From NCBI GenBank assembly GCA_019419995.1, contig JAHZHZ010000016.1, forward strand, positions 1-53,756: DNA of 53,756 nucleotides, in the 5' to 3' direction. This stretch comes from Clostridiales bacterium (GTDB lineage: Bacteria; Bacillota; Clostridia; Christensenellales; Aristaeellaceae). The notes beneath the pieces were generated by a model. That model was not told where the DNA came from and made no database searches. It saw only the letters and a program-made list of their open reading frames with translations. Below, piece by piece: positions 32,067 to 39,467 of this stretch (positions are counted from its first letter, which is position 1; the number at the start of each line of letters is the position of its first letter). A program made the position numbers and the translations under genes.

Positions 32067-33242
32067 TTAGATGCGAGCTACTCCGGTGCGACGGGCAGCT
32101 TCAGCCACCGCATCGGCTACAGCCTTACCCACGCGCTTGTCAAATGCTGCGGGGATGATGTAGTCCGCCGACAGTTCCTCATCCGAAATCAGATTGGCCA
32201 GCGCGTCTGCAGCGGCTACCTTCATTTCGTCGTTGATATCGCTGGCACGCACGTCGAATGCACCCCGGAAAATACCCGGGAAAGCCAAGACGTTGTTAAT
32301 CTGGTTGGGATAGTCGCTGCGTCCGGTAGCGACAACCTTGGCGCCGCCTGCCTTGGCGTCGTCCGGGAAAATCTCAGGCGTGGGATTAGCGCAGGCAAAG
32401 ATGATGGAGTCCTTTGCCATGGTCTTGACCATCTCGGTAGTCAGCATGCCCGGAGCGGAAACGCCGATGAACACGTCTGCACCCACCAGCACATCTGCCA
32501 GCTTGCCCTGACGCTTGAGGGGATTGGTGATCTTGGCCATTTCTTCCTTAACTGGATTCATGTGATCCGTGCGGCCGTCGTAGATAGCGCCGCTGCGATC
32601 GCACATGGTCACGTCCTTGATGCCTGCGGAGATCAACAGCTTGGTGATGGCAACTGCTGCGGCGCCTGCACCGCTGACCACCACGCGAACTTCTTCCTTC
32701 TTCTTGCCTACAACTTTCAGCGCGTTATTTAGACCAGCCAGGGTGATGACGGCTGTGCCGTGCTGATCGTCGTGGAAGATGGGGATGTCACACTTTTCCT
32801 TGAGCTTTTTCTCAATCTCAAAGCAACGAGGAGCAGAGATGTCCTCCAGGTTCACGCCGCCGAAACTGCCGGAGATCATATAAATGGTATTGACGATTTC
32901 GTCTACATCCTTGGATTTGATGCACATTGGGATGGCATCCACGCCACCGAAGGCCTTGAACAACACGCACTTACCTTCCATTACGGGCATGCCAGCTTCG
33001 GGGCCAATATCGCCCAGACCCAGCACTGCAGTGCCGTCTGTAACTACAAGGCAGGTGTTCCAGCGACGGGTGAGTTCATAGCTCTTGTTGATATCCTTCT
33101 GAATTTCCAGGCAGGGCTGGGCAACGCCAGGGGTATAAGCCAGCGCCAGATCTTCCTTAGTGGATACGGGGACACGAGTGGTTACTTCAATTTTGCCTTT
33201 CCATTCGCCATGAAGGCGCAGGCTCTCTTCTGCGTAATTCAA
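32067..33242 (-). CDS. NAD(P)-dependent malic enzyme
   Basis: A 391-residue short-form malic enzyme converting malate to pyruvate and CO2. Motifs: substrate region AYTPGVAQPC, VTDGTAVLGLGDIGPEAGMPVMEGK, metal site HDDQHGTAVITLAG, and nucleotide loop VVSGAGAAAVAI. The final part (LANLISDEELSADYIIPAAFD) is typical of bacterial short malic enzymes. The start is TTG at 33242, behind AAAGGATTGGAAG. It is monocistronic with its own promoter. NAD versus NADP preference cannot be read reliably by eye. Confidence 0.93.
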   Translation of the reverse strand: MNYAEESLRLHGEWKGKIEVTTRVPVSTKEDLALAYTPGVAQPCLEIQKDINKSYELTRRWNTCLVVTDGTAVLGLGDIGPEAGMPVMEGKCVLFKAFGGVDAIPMCIKSKDVDEIVNTIYMISGSFGGVNLEDISAPRCFEIEKKLKEKCDIPIFHDDQHGTAVITLAGLNNALKVVGKKKEEVRVVVSGAGAAAVAITKLLISAGIKDVTMCDRSGAIYDGRTDHMNPVKEEMAKITNPLKRQGKLADVLVGADVFIGVSAPGMLTTEMVKTMAKDSIIFACANPTPEIFPDDAKAGGAKVVATGRSDYPNQINNVLAFPGIFRGAFDVRASDINDEMKVAAADALANLISDEELSADYIIPAAFDKRVGKAVADAVAEAARRTGVARI

Positions 33243-33325
33243 GGGCTTCCAATCCTTTCTATAGTCCTATTTGTATTTCCGATGTGCGGAATCAGTATTG
33301 AAATGGGCGACATAACACCATCATT

Positions 33326-33354
33326 ATTTTAACGCTTTCGGGGGTAATTGTCCA
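33326..33354 (-). promoter_or_regulatory. Promoter of the malic enzyme gene
   Basis: Minus strand: TGGACA (33354-33349), 17-nt spacer, TAAAAT (33331-33326). It leaves a leader of about 80 nt with no obvious riboswitch. Confidence 0.6.
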
Positions 33355-33386
33355 TAGGTGGCATGCTAAAAAAAAGCTAAGTCAAG

Positions 33387-33412
33387 AAACGGAGCGCACA
33401 TCAGGCGCTCCG
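33387..33412 (-). terminator. Terminator of the ychF-CPBP-rlmH gene string
   Basis: CGGAGCGC/GCGCTCCG (33390-33397 with 33405-33412) is followed on the minus strand by TTTCTTG. It lies about 15 nt after the rlmH stop. Confidence 0.75.
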
Positions 33413-33426
33413 GAAAATAAAAGAAA

Positions 33427-33903
33427 TTATTTGTGATATTTTTCACCGGTACGGATTTTTTCCGCTCGATAGAGCTGTTCCAACAGGATTACCCGCATCA
33501 ATCCGTGGGGAAAGGTGAGGTGGGAAAAAGATAGGCGTTCATCTGCCCTAGCCAAGAGTGCTTCAGATAGGCCGTTAGAGCCGCCAATGACAAATACGGT
33601 GCGCCGACCATCTCCGCTCCAACGCTGGGTTAGTTTTGAAAGCTGTACTGAATCAGGAGCTTGTGCCTCGATACACAGGGCTACCACCCGATCTGTGGAG
33701 CGGATGCGGCCCAATAGAGCTTGTCCTTCTCGGTCTACAATTTGTCGGATCTGAGCCGGACTGGCATTTTCTGGTTCCTTTTGATCGTCTACCTGAATGA
33801 TTTCATACTTGCCATAGCGACTCAGGCGCTTTAGATATTCCGCGCAGCCTTCCTGTTGCCATTTTTCTTTGAGCTTGCCCACGCAGAGTAGGGCGGCATT
33901 CAT
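33427..33903 (-). CDS. rlmH: 23S rRNA (pseudouridine1915-N3)-methyltransferase RlmH
   Basis: A 158-residue SPOUT methyltransferase that modifies the helix 69 pseudouridine of 23S rRNA in assembled 70S ribosomes. Family features: N-terminal CVGKLKEKW, the knot region VFVIGGSNGLSEALL, and the highly conserved C-terminus LTFPHGLMRVILLEQLYRA, followed by KIRTGEKYHK. The ATG at 33903 follows AGGGAGCG. It lies 24 nt after the CPBP gene and is probably co-transcribed with it and ychF. Confidence 0.96.
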   Translation of the reverse strand: MNAALLCVGKLKEKWQQEGCAEYLKRLSRYGKYEIIQVDDQKEPENASPAQIRQIVDREGQALLGRIRSTDRVVALCIEAQAPDSVQLSKLTQRWSGDGRRTVFVIGGSNGLSEALLARADERLSFSHLTFPHGLMRVILLEQLYRAEKIRTGEKYHK

Positions 33904-33927
33904 TCGCGCAATCGCTCCCTTCTCAAA

Positions 33928-34923
33928 TTACACAAAACCCAGCATAGTGGCAAGATCCATGGCGTAGAGGCCTATTACTAAAAGGCCGCCTAAGAGTAAA
34001 ACCACCCATTCCCGGCGAAGCAACGGTTTGGATGTCCTGGGATAGGGGCGTATGCCCCGAAGCATTGCCCGAAGACGGAAATTCCCCAATGCAAAGCGCA
34101 GTATCAGAGCACCCAGCGCCAGCTCCACAATCAAAATCAATACTCCTGGTGCACCGCCCAGTATTTCCAGCAGGCGGTCTGTGGCGGGCTCTGCCGCCTC
34201 CACTGGAACCCTGGAATTGACATAATCCAGGAGCACAGAAGCGGCGTTGTGTACGGTGTGATAAATCATACCTGCATAAATGGAATTGCAGTTGATTACC
34301 AGAGAAGCCATCACCAATCCCAGCATAAAGTGGGCGGGTAGTGCAGCAACGGAGCCGTGAAGCAGTGCAAAAAGCAGGGAGGAAATGACGATGGCCCGTC
34401 GGGTTCCCTGAGTCTCCAGGGAGGAAAGCAGTGCTCCGCGAAATACAAATTCTTCGCACACGGCGGGGAGAACTGCTACGGTAAATACGTTGAGCATTAA
34501 TTCCCCAGTGCCATTTGGCATGGGCAGACTTAAGCTGTTGATGTTTAGACCCAGTTCCTGCAAAAGGATACTCCACAGCACGGTGACGCCATTAAAAAGG
34601 AACACACCCATCAGAGCCACGACGCTAATCACAATGACACTGAAGAAGGAAATGGGATTGGGTCGATAGGCCATGAACATGCCCCGCCTGCGCCGGGTGA
34701 GCAGTATCAGCGGCAGCAGAGCAAAGATCAGATAATAGATTAGGTTAGCCCAGAACTCATACCAGACCATCGACATTTCAGCTGCGAACAATACACCTGT
34801 CACAATACCGATCAGATAGAGACCGGCAGCGCAAGAGAGCCACAGCATCAGCCCCCCAAAGCGGCTGGGTCGGGTAGGTGGTGGGGGCGGAGGCGTGATC
34901 CGCCGGACTCGGAGATCAGACAT
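33928..34923 (-). CDS. CPBP-family intramembrane metalloprotease
   Basis: 331 residues with about eight helices. The CPBP (Abi/Rce1-like) motifs are present: VCEEFVFRG (EExxxR), FALLHGS (first His), then YHTVHNA (second His), a zinc-site pattern. A proline run (PPPPPP at 11-16) lies in the short cytoplasmic N-terminus. Such proteins cut prenylated or bacteriocin-related substrates, or process membrane proteins; the substrate here is unknown. The ATG lies 8 nt inside the end of ychF with no clear ribosome binding site, so translation is coupled. Its place between ychF and rlmH is probably incidental. Confidence 0.88.
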   Translation of the reverse strand: MSDLRVRRITPPPPPPTRPSRFGGLMLWLSCAAGLYLIGIVTGVLFAAEMSMVWYEFWANLIYYLIFALLPLILLTRRRRGMFMAYRPNPISFFSVIVISVVALMGVFLFNGVTVLWSILLQELGLNINSLSLPMPNGTGELMLNVFTVAVLPAVCEEFVFRGALLSSLETQGTRRAIVISSLLFALLHGSVAALPAHFMLGLVMASLVINCNSIYAGMIYHTVHNAASVLLDYVNSRVPVEAAEPATDRLLEILGGAPGVLILIVELALGALILRFALGNFRLRAMLRGIRPYPRTSKPLLRREWVVLLLGGLLVIGLYAMDLATMLGFV

Positions 34924-36013
34924 TGAAGCGGAACAGCGTTACGTCGCCGTCCTTCATTACGTAATCCTTGCCCTCGCTGCGCACCAGACCCTTTTCCTTG
35001 CAGGCGGCAATGGAGCCTTCCCGCACCAGGTCTTCGTAGGGCACGATTTCGGCGCGAATGAAGCCACGCTCGAAATCTGTATGAATTTTGCCTGCAGCCT
35101 GAGGCGCCTTGGTACCTTTTTCGATGGTCCAGGCACGCACCTCCTTGGGGCCTGCGGTCAGGTAGGAGATCAACCCAAGCAAGCTATATCCCAGGGTTAC
35201 CAACCGGTCCAGGCCGGATTCGCCGATGCCCATATCTTCCAAAAACATCTGCTTTTCTTCCGGCTCCATTTGGGAAATTTCTTCCTCTGCCTGCGCACAG
35301 ATGACCAATACCTGAGCACCTTCATCTTCAGCGATTTTCCGAACCGGCTTCACGAGAGGGAGTTCACTCTCATCCTTGCCCAGGTCTTCTTCACCGATGT
35401 TGGCAGCGTAGATCACCTTTTTCATGGTCAGCAGAAACCAGTCGTGCACTACGGAAAGCTGATCCTGATTCAATGGTGCAGTGCGGGCTGGTTTGCCTTC
35501 ATTCAGATGTGCAATCAAAATCTGCCCCGCTTCGGCTTCTAGCGCGTATTTCTTATCGCCCTTCTTTACCATGGCGGCGGCCTTTTCCGCCCGCCTAGTA
35601 ACGGTTTCAATGTCAGCTAGAATCAACTCTGTGTTAATTACGTCGATATCTCGGGCAGGATCTACACTGCCGTCCACATGAATCACATTATCGTCTTCAA
35701 AGCAGCGCACCACATGTACGATGGCGTCTACCTCTCGGATGTGGGACAAAAACTTGTTGCCTAAGCCCTCACCCCGGCTTGCGCCCTTTACCAAACCTGC
35801 AATATCTACAAATTCCAGCGTGGCGGGGGTATATTTTTCCGGATGATACATCTCTGCAAGCACGTCCAAACGCTTATCTGGCACGGCTACTACTCCGGTG
35901 TTAGGTTCGATGGTGCAGAAAGGATAATTTGCCGCCTGCGCACCCGCGCAGGTGATAGCATTAAACAGCGTGCTCTTTCCCACATTGGGGAGTCCAACAA
36001 CGCCCAGCTTCAT
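34916..36013 (-). CDS. ychF: Redox-regulated ATPase/GTPase YchF (OLA1)
   Basis: A 365-residue Obg-superfamily P-loop protein that binds ribosomes and hydrolyses ATP in preference to GTP. It has GLPNVGKST (7-15), NYPFCTIEPNTGVV (switch I), DIAGLVKGASRGEGLGNKFL (switch II region) and a C-terminal TGS-like domain ending in FRFNV. The Obg-type NKxD is altered, as in all YchF proteins. The ATG at 36013 follows TAGGAGG. It heads a string with the CPBP protease and rlmH. Confidence 0.96.
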   Translation of the reverse strand: MKLGVVGLPNVGKSTLFNAITCAGAQAANYPFCTIEPNTGVVAVPDKRLDVLAEMYHPEKYTPATLEFVDIAGLVKGASRGEGLGNKFLSHIREVDAIVHVVRCFEDDNVIHVDGSVDPARDIDVINTELILADIETVTRRAEKAAAMVKKGDKKYALEAEAGQILIAHLNEGKPARTAPLNQDQLSVVHDWFLLTMKKVIYAANIGEEDLGKDESELPLVKPVRKIAEDEGAQVLVICAQAEEEISQMEPEEKQMFLEDMGIGESGLDRLVTLGYSLLGLISYLTAGPKEVRAWTIEKGTKAPQAAGKIHTDFERGFIRAEIVPYEDLVREGSIAACKEKGLVRSEGKDYVMKDGDVTLFRFNV

Positions 36014-36089
36014 AGTATTTTCCTCCTATAACTGACGCAGCGCTTTTCTTGGAAAGTGAGTGTTCCCAAGAGCGCAAATTTCCATTAAT

Positions 36090-36118
36090 AGTGTATATGA
36101 ATCTCAAGCCATTTGCAA
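36090..36118 (-). promoter_or_regulatory. Probable promoter of ychF
   Basis: Minus strand: TTGCAA (36118-36113), 17-nt spacer, TACACT (36095-36090). The leader contains an imperfect hairpin GCGCTCTTGG/CCAAGAAAAGCGC at about 36040-36075. Confidence 0.5.
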
Positions 36119-36222
36119 GCGTCGGGAGGAAAAACTTGAAAAAAACCTGTGTGGAATGGGCGAATGGGAAAGAGCGCATTTTGGCACTTTTTCCGGAAGG
36201 GAGATTTCCCTTCTCTGATAAA

Positions 36223-36257
36223 CAGGCCCTGCCTTCTTAATAGAAAGGCAGGGCCTG
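36223..36257. terminator. Long hairpin downstream of the alanine symporter gene
   Basis: A 13-bp perfect stem (36223-36235 with 36245-36257) lies 100 nt past the agcS stop. The minus-strand tail is TTTATC, so it is a weak but plausible terminator. A smaller AAGGGA/TCCCTT hairpin lies next to it near 36198-36213. I see nothing else in 36119-36358; a 63-codon frame at 36049-36240 has no ribosome binding site. Confidence 0.55.
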
Positions 36258-36358
36258 TGGTGAATAGTAAAAGGGAAACCTGTTGTAGTGCAATTGAGGA
36301 ACTCTAAAGATTCAAATTTCTCAAGTCACACCTATCATGAGTAAACGTCCCGCTGAGC

Positions 36359-37912
36359 TTACTTGCGCAATTTGGGCTGAGAGTTGCGGGCAAAATAGTC
36401 CTTGGTTAGCTTGGCGACTACGCCAGTCAGAGGAATCAAAGCGATCAGGTTTGGCAGAGCCATCAGGCCGTTGAGGGTGTCCGAAATATCCCACATCAGC
36501 GTACCGGAGCCGGTGGCACCCACGATGCAAACCAGGATAAAGGCCACCTTGAAGACAAATTCTACTACTTTGTTGTTTTTAGTGAGATAAGCCCAGCAAC
36601 TCTGGCCGTAGTAGCTCCAGCCGAGAATGGTAGAAAGGGCGAAGAACAGCAGGCTGATCTGGATGATGGTGCCTCCCAGAGTACCCGGAAGGATGGTGTT
36701 GAAGGCTGCTACCGCTGCAGCACCCTTAGAAGCAAAGGCATCTAAACCTCCCTCAGTATTCAGTACGCCAGAAAGCAATACCGTCAAAGCGGTGATGGTG
36801 CAAATTACGATGGTGTCGATAAAGACTTCAAATACGCCCCACATGGCCTGTTCGACGGGCTCATCGGTAGAGGACGCCGCGTGAGCAATAGGTGCGGAAC
36901 CAAGGCCAGCTTCATTCGAAAATACACCGCGAGCAAAGCCCTGGCGCATGGCGTTCATAATCATATAACCAAATAGGCCACCGCCTACGGATTTGAAAGA
37001 AAAAGCTTGGCTGAAAATATCACCTAGAACTTGAGGAATTTCTCCTATGCGCAGTACGATTACGGCAATACCGCACAGAATGTAGAATATGGACATAAAC
37101 GGTACCAGATAGGAGGAAACCTGACCGATACGTTTTACGCCGCCCAATACTACGATTCCTACCACTACCGCCAGTAAAATACCGGAAATCAAAGGCTTAA
37201 TGCCAAAGAGCCCACTGAGTGCACCGGAAATTTCACTACTTTGAGAGATGTTTCCAATGCCAAAACAGGCAATGCCACCCAGCAAGGCAAATACCACCGC
37301 CAGCCACTGCCAGCGCTTACCCAAGCCGTTGCGGATGTAATACATGGGGCCGCCGTGATGCGTGCCATCTGCATCCTTTTCCCGGTACTTGATGGCTAAA
37401 GCAATCTCAGCATATTTGGTGCACATCCCAAAAAACGCAGAAACCCACATCCAAAATACAGCACCCGGGCCGCCCACAAAGATGGCGCCTGTGACGCCGG
37501 CAATATTACCCGTTCCCACCGTGCCGGCCAGTGCTGTGGTGACCGCCTGAAAGGGTGAGAGGTTGGCGCCATGATCTTTGTCCTGTTTTTTAAATAAGCT
37601 GCCAACGGTATTCTTCATGATGTAGCCAAACTTGCGCACTTGTAAAAAGCGCACACGAATGGTGATGTAAATTCCCGTGCCCACCAGCAGCGTTAACATG
37701 ATAGGGCCCCAGGCAAAACTGTTAACTGCGGAGTTAACAGTTTCTATGGTGGCGATAAAGCCGCCTGCAGAATCTGCAGATTCCACCGTTTCAGTGACGA
37801 TGGGTTCAGCGCTCTCTGCGGGGGAGACTGTCTCAGCCATTGCCATACCGAGAATGCCGGTGATTGCCAGCAGAAGTACCATGGCCATCAGGACGAATGC
37901 GTTCTTTTTCAT
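36359..37912 (-). CDS. Sodium:alanine/glycine symporter with signal peptide and N-terminal extension
   Basis: A 517-residue AgcS-family transporter with about 11 helices and family motifs GTVGTGNIAGVTGAIFVGGP, FSNEAGLGSAPIAHA and LGWSYYGQ. Typical members are near 450 residues. This one begins with a signal-peptide-like segment (1-26, AMA-E) and about 35 residues rich in Ser, Glu and Thr before the first transporter helix. The ATG at 37912 follows AAAGGAGGACAACC. The frame from 38053 runs through the T-box and is rejected. T-box control with an Ala specifier makes alanine the likely main substrate. Confidence 0.93.
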   Translation of the reverse strand: MKKNAFVLMAMVLLLAITGILGMAMAETVSPAESAEPIVTETVESADSAGGFIATIETVNSAVNSFAWGPIMLTLLVGTGIYITIRVRFLQVRKFGYIMKNTVGSLFKKQDKDHGANLSPFQAVTTALAGTVGTGNIAGVTGAIFVGGPGAVFWMWVSAFFGMCTKYAEIALAIKYREKDADGTHHGGPMYYIRNGLGKRWQWLAVVFALLGGIACFGIGNISQSSEISGALSGLFGIKPLISGILLAVVVGIVVLGGVKRIGQVSSYLVPFMSIFYILCGIAVIVLRIGEIPQVLGDIFSQAFSFKSVGGGLFGYMIMNAMRQGFARGVFSNEAGLGSAPIAHAASSTDEPVEQAMWGVFEVFIDTIVICTITALTVLLSGVLNTEGGLDAFASKGAAAVAAFNTILPGTLGGTIIQISLLFFALSTILGWSYYGQSCWAYLTKNNKVVEFVFKVAFILVCIVGATGSGTLMWDISDTLNGLMALPNLIALIPLTGVVAKLTKDYFARNSQPKLRK

Positions 37913-37959
37913 GGTTGTCCTCCTTTGTTTTCCTTGCGGCAAATTCTGCGGCAGGGCGC

Positions 37960-38224
37960 AAAAAAACGCCCCGCCCCAATGAAATTCATAAGGGCGAAGC
38001 GCGGCTCCGCGGTACCACCTTATTTCACCCACACCTTGCAATGTGAGCCTCATGGACGGTTTACACCGTCCCTTCGCTGTAATGGGCGAACCCAGCGCAG
38101 CCTATTTTTCCTTTCAGTGCGCTTCTCGAGGATGGCTTCACCCCCACTCCTTCACGTGCCTCACACCAACCGGCCGCTCTCTTGGCAAGGAAATTGGGGG
38201 ATACTCGTTCCCTTCATCGAATAT
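37960..38224 (-). ncRNA. T-box riboswitch, alanine specifier
   Basis: On the minus strand a stem I region holds GAACGAGTA and, on its 3' side, GAA-GCC-ATC. The GCC (38136-38134) is the likely specifier codon for alanine, flanked by pairing TATCCCCC/GGGGGT. The T-box core AGGTGGTACCGCGG is at 38020-38007. Its TGGT pairs with a tRNA 3' end ACCA, which fits the A73 of tRNA-Ala. The terminator arm CGCTTCGCCC (38001-37992) pairs with GGGGCGGGGCG, followed by seven T (37966-37960). Uncharged tRNA-Ala should raise expression of the symporter. Confidence 0.92.
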
Positions 38225-38230
38225 GAAAAG

Positions 38231-38260
38231 ATTCTAACATAGACTTTATCTTTCTGTCAA
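38231..38260 (-). promoter_or_regulatory. Promoter of the T-box transcript
   Basis: Minus strand: TTGACA (38260-38255), 18-nt spacer, TAGAAT (38236-38231). Confidence 0.75.
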
Positions 38261-38425
38261 GCCCTGGAAGCAAAATATTTTCGGAATAACATAAATAATA
38301 TGTATATTTGTGGATTATAGAAATACTACAAGCTGGGCAAAGGATATGGTTTTTAAAACCAGATCATAGCATGGAGACAAACATCAAATATGAAGTTTGA
38401 TTTGATATAACCTGCAAAATGAAAG

Positions 38426-38464
38426 CATTTTTTACCGATTAGCGTAGGAGAAGCGTAAAAAATG
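38426..38464. repeat. Inverted repeat in the space before the E2-like gene
   Basis: CATTTTTTAC and GTAAAAAATG (38426-38435 with 38455-38464) form a 10-bp perfect dyad. It encloses two direct GCGTA copies. It lies about 70 nt upstream of a lone TATAAT (38534-38539, no clear -35) that probably drives the E2-like gene. It may be an operator; the factor is unknown. The rest of 38261-38588 is AT-rich and shows nothing else. Confidence 0.4.
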
Positions 38465-38588
38465 GATTAGAATTGCATGAAATGAACCGTTTTTTGCCTC
38501 AAACGGATGGATATTTTTTTTGAACTATGATAATATAATGTGTATTGGATGGTGGAGACTTGGGAGAAGTGGAAAGGATTGAGGTACA

Positions 38589-39467
38589 GTGGGAAAGAAC
38601 GGAAAGCGAAGGGGAGACCGCTTTGATGCAACCTGGGTGCGGGATGCCGACCCTATGCATGGCTTCACGCCCTATCTGTTTCCCCATCGGGCAGATAACG
38701 AGGCTTTCATTGAGGAAACCATAGACCTGACGGCGCTTAACGCTTTTTTGGAAAAGAAGAATCAGGGATTGGATCGAGCGCATCGGTATACAATTTTTCA
38801 CTGCGTAGCTTCAGCACTAATCAAGACGGTTACGCTGCGTCCTAAGCTGAATTACTTTATTCAGGGTATGCGGCTGTATAAGCGGGATAAGCTGACGCTG
38901 TCCTTTGTGGTGAAGAAGCAATTTGCCGATGACGGAGGAGAGGCCCTGGCCTTTGTGGAGTATCCGCCGGAGACGACGCTGGACAGCTTCCACGAGAGCA
39001 TCATGAAAGAGATCTTTGAGTGCCGGCGCAGCGATGCAGTGGATAATTCCACTGCTGGCATGGCGTTCTTCATGAAGTTACCCCGCTTTGTGTTGCGTCC
39101 TGTGGTATATATGTTGCGCAGGCTGGATTTCTTTGGCAAGGTACCTTATGATCTGATCAGGACGGATCCCAATTACGCTTCTATATTTATTTCCAACCTG
39201 GGCTCCATTAAGCTCAACGCTGCCTATCATCACCTGAACAATTGGGGAACCAACTCACTGTTCGTGGTCATCGGGCAGAAACACGTTGAACCGGTATTTT
39301 CACCGGATGGCAGCTATGTTATGCATGAGATGCTTCATGTAGGCATCACGCTGGATGAGCGTATTGCCGATGGTTACTATTATGCCCGCTCTATTGAGCT
39401 GTTTAAGTATTTGATGGAACATCCCGAAGAATTGGATCGTCCTGCGAATGAGGAGGTAGCAAAGTGA
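38589..39467 (+). CDS. E2-like (2-oxoacid dehydrogenase acyltransferase fold) protein lacking the catalytic His
   Basis: A 292-residue protein resembling the catalytic domain of E2 acyltransferases and chloramphenicol acetyltransferase, without lipoyl or subunit-binding domains. Visible features are the N-terminal strand DLTALNAFLEKKN, the central FHCVASALIKTVTLRPKLNYF and ISNLGSIKLNAAYHHLNNWG. The near-C-terminal motif LDERIADGYYYA corresponds to the DHRxxDG active site of E2. The catalytic His is Glu here (E257), while R258, D261 and G262 are kept. Start GTG at 38589 with TTGAGGTACA upstream. Its stop overlaps the acyl-CoA ligase start by 4 nt, so the two act in one pathway or complex. Reaction unknown. 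Confidence 0.8.
   Translation: MGKNGKRRGDRFDATWVRDADPMHGFTPYLFPHRADNEAFIEETIDLTALNAFLEKKNQGLDRAHRYTIFHCVASALIKTVTLRPKLNYFIQGMRLYKRDKLTLSFVVKKQFADDGGEALAFVEYPPETTLDSFHESIMKEIFECRRSDAVDNSTAGMAFFMKLPRFVLRPVVYMLRRLDFFGKVPYDLIRTDPNYASIFISNLGSIKLNAAYHHLNNWGTNSLFVVIGQKHVEPVFSPDGSYVMHEMLHVGITLDERIADGYYYARSIELFKYLMEHPEELDRPANEEVAK

Noticed and set aside
36049..36240. 63-codon plus-strand frame in the space between ychF and agcS
   Set aside because: No ribosome binding site, no promoter, and it covers hairpin sequence.
37913..38053. N-terminal extension of the alanine symporter frame
   Set aside because: It runs through the T-box antiterminator and terminator. A perfect AAAGGAGG site precedes the ATG at 37912.
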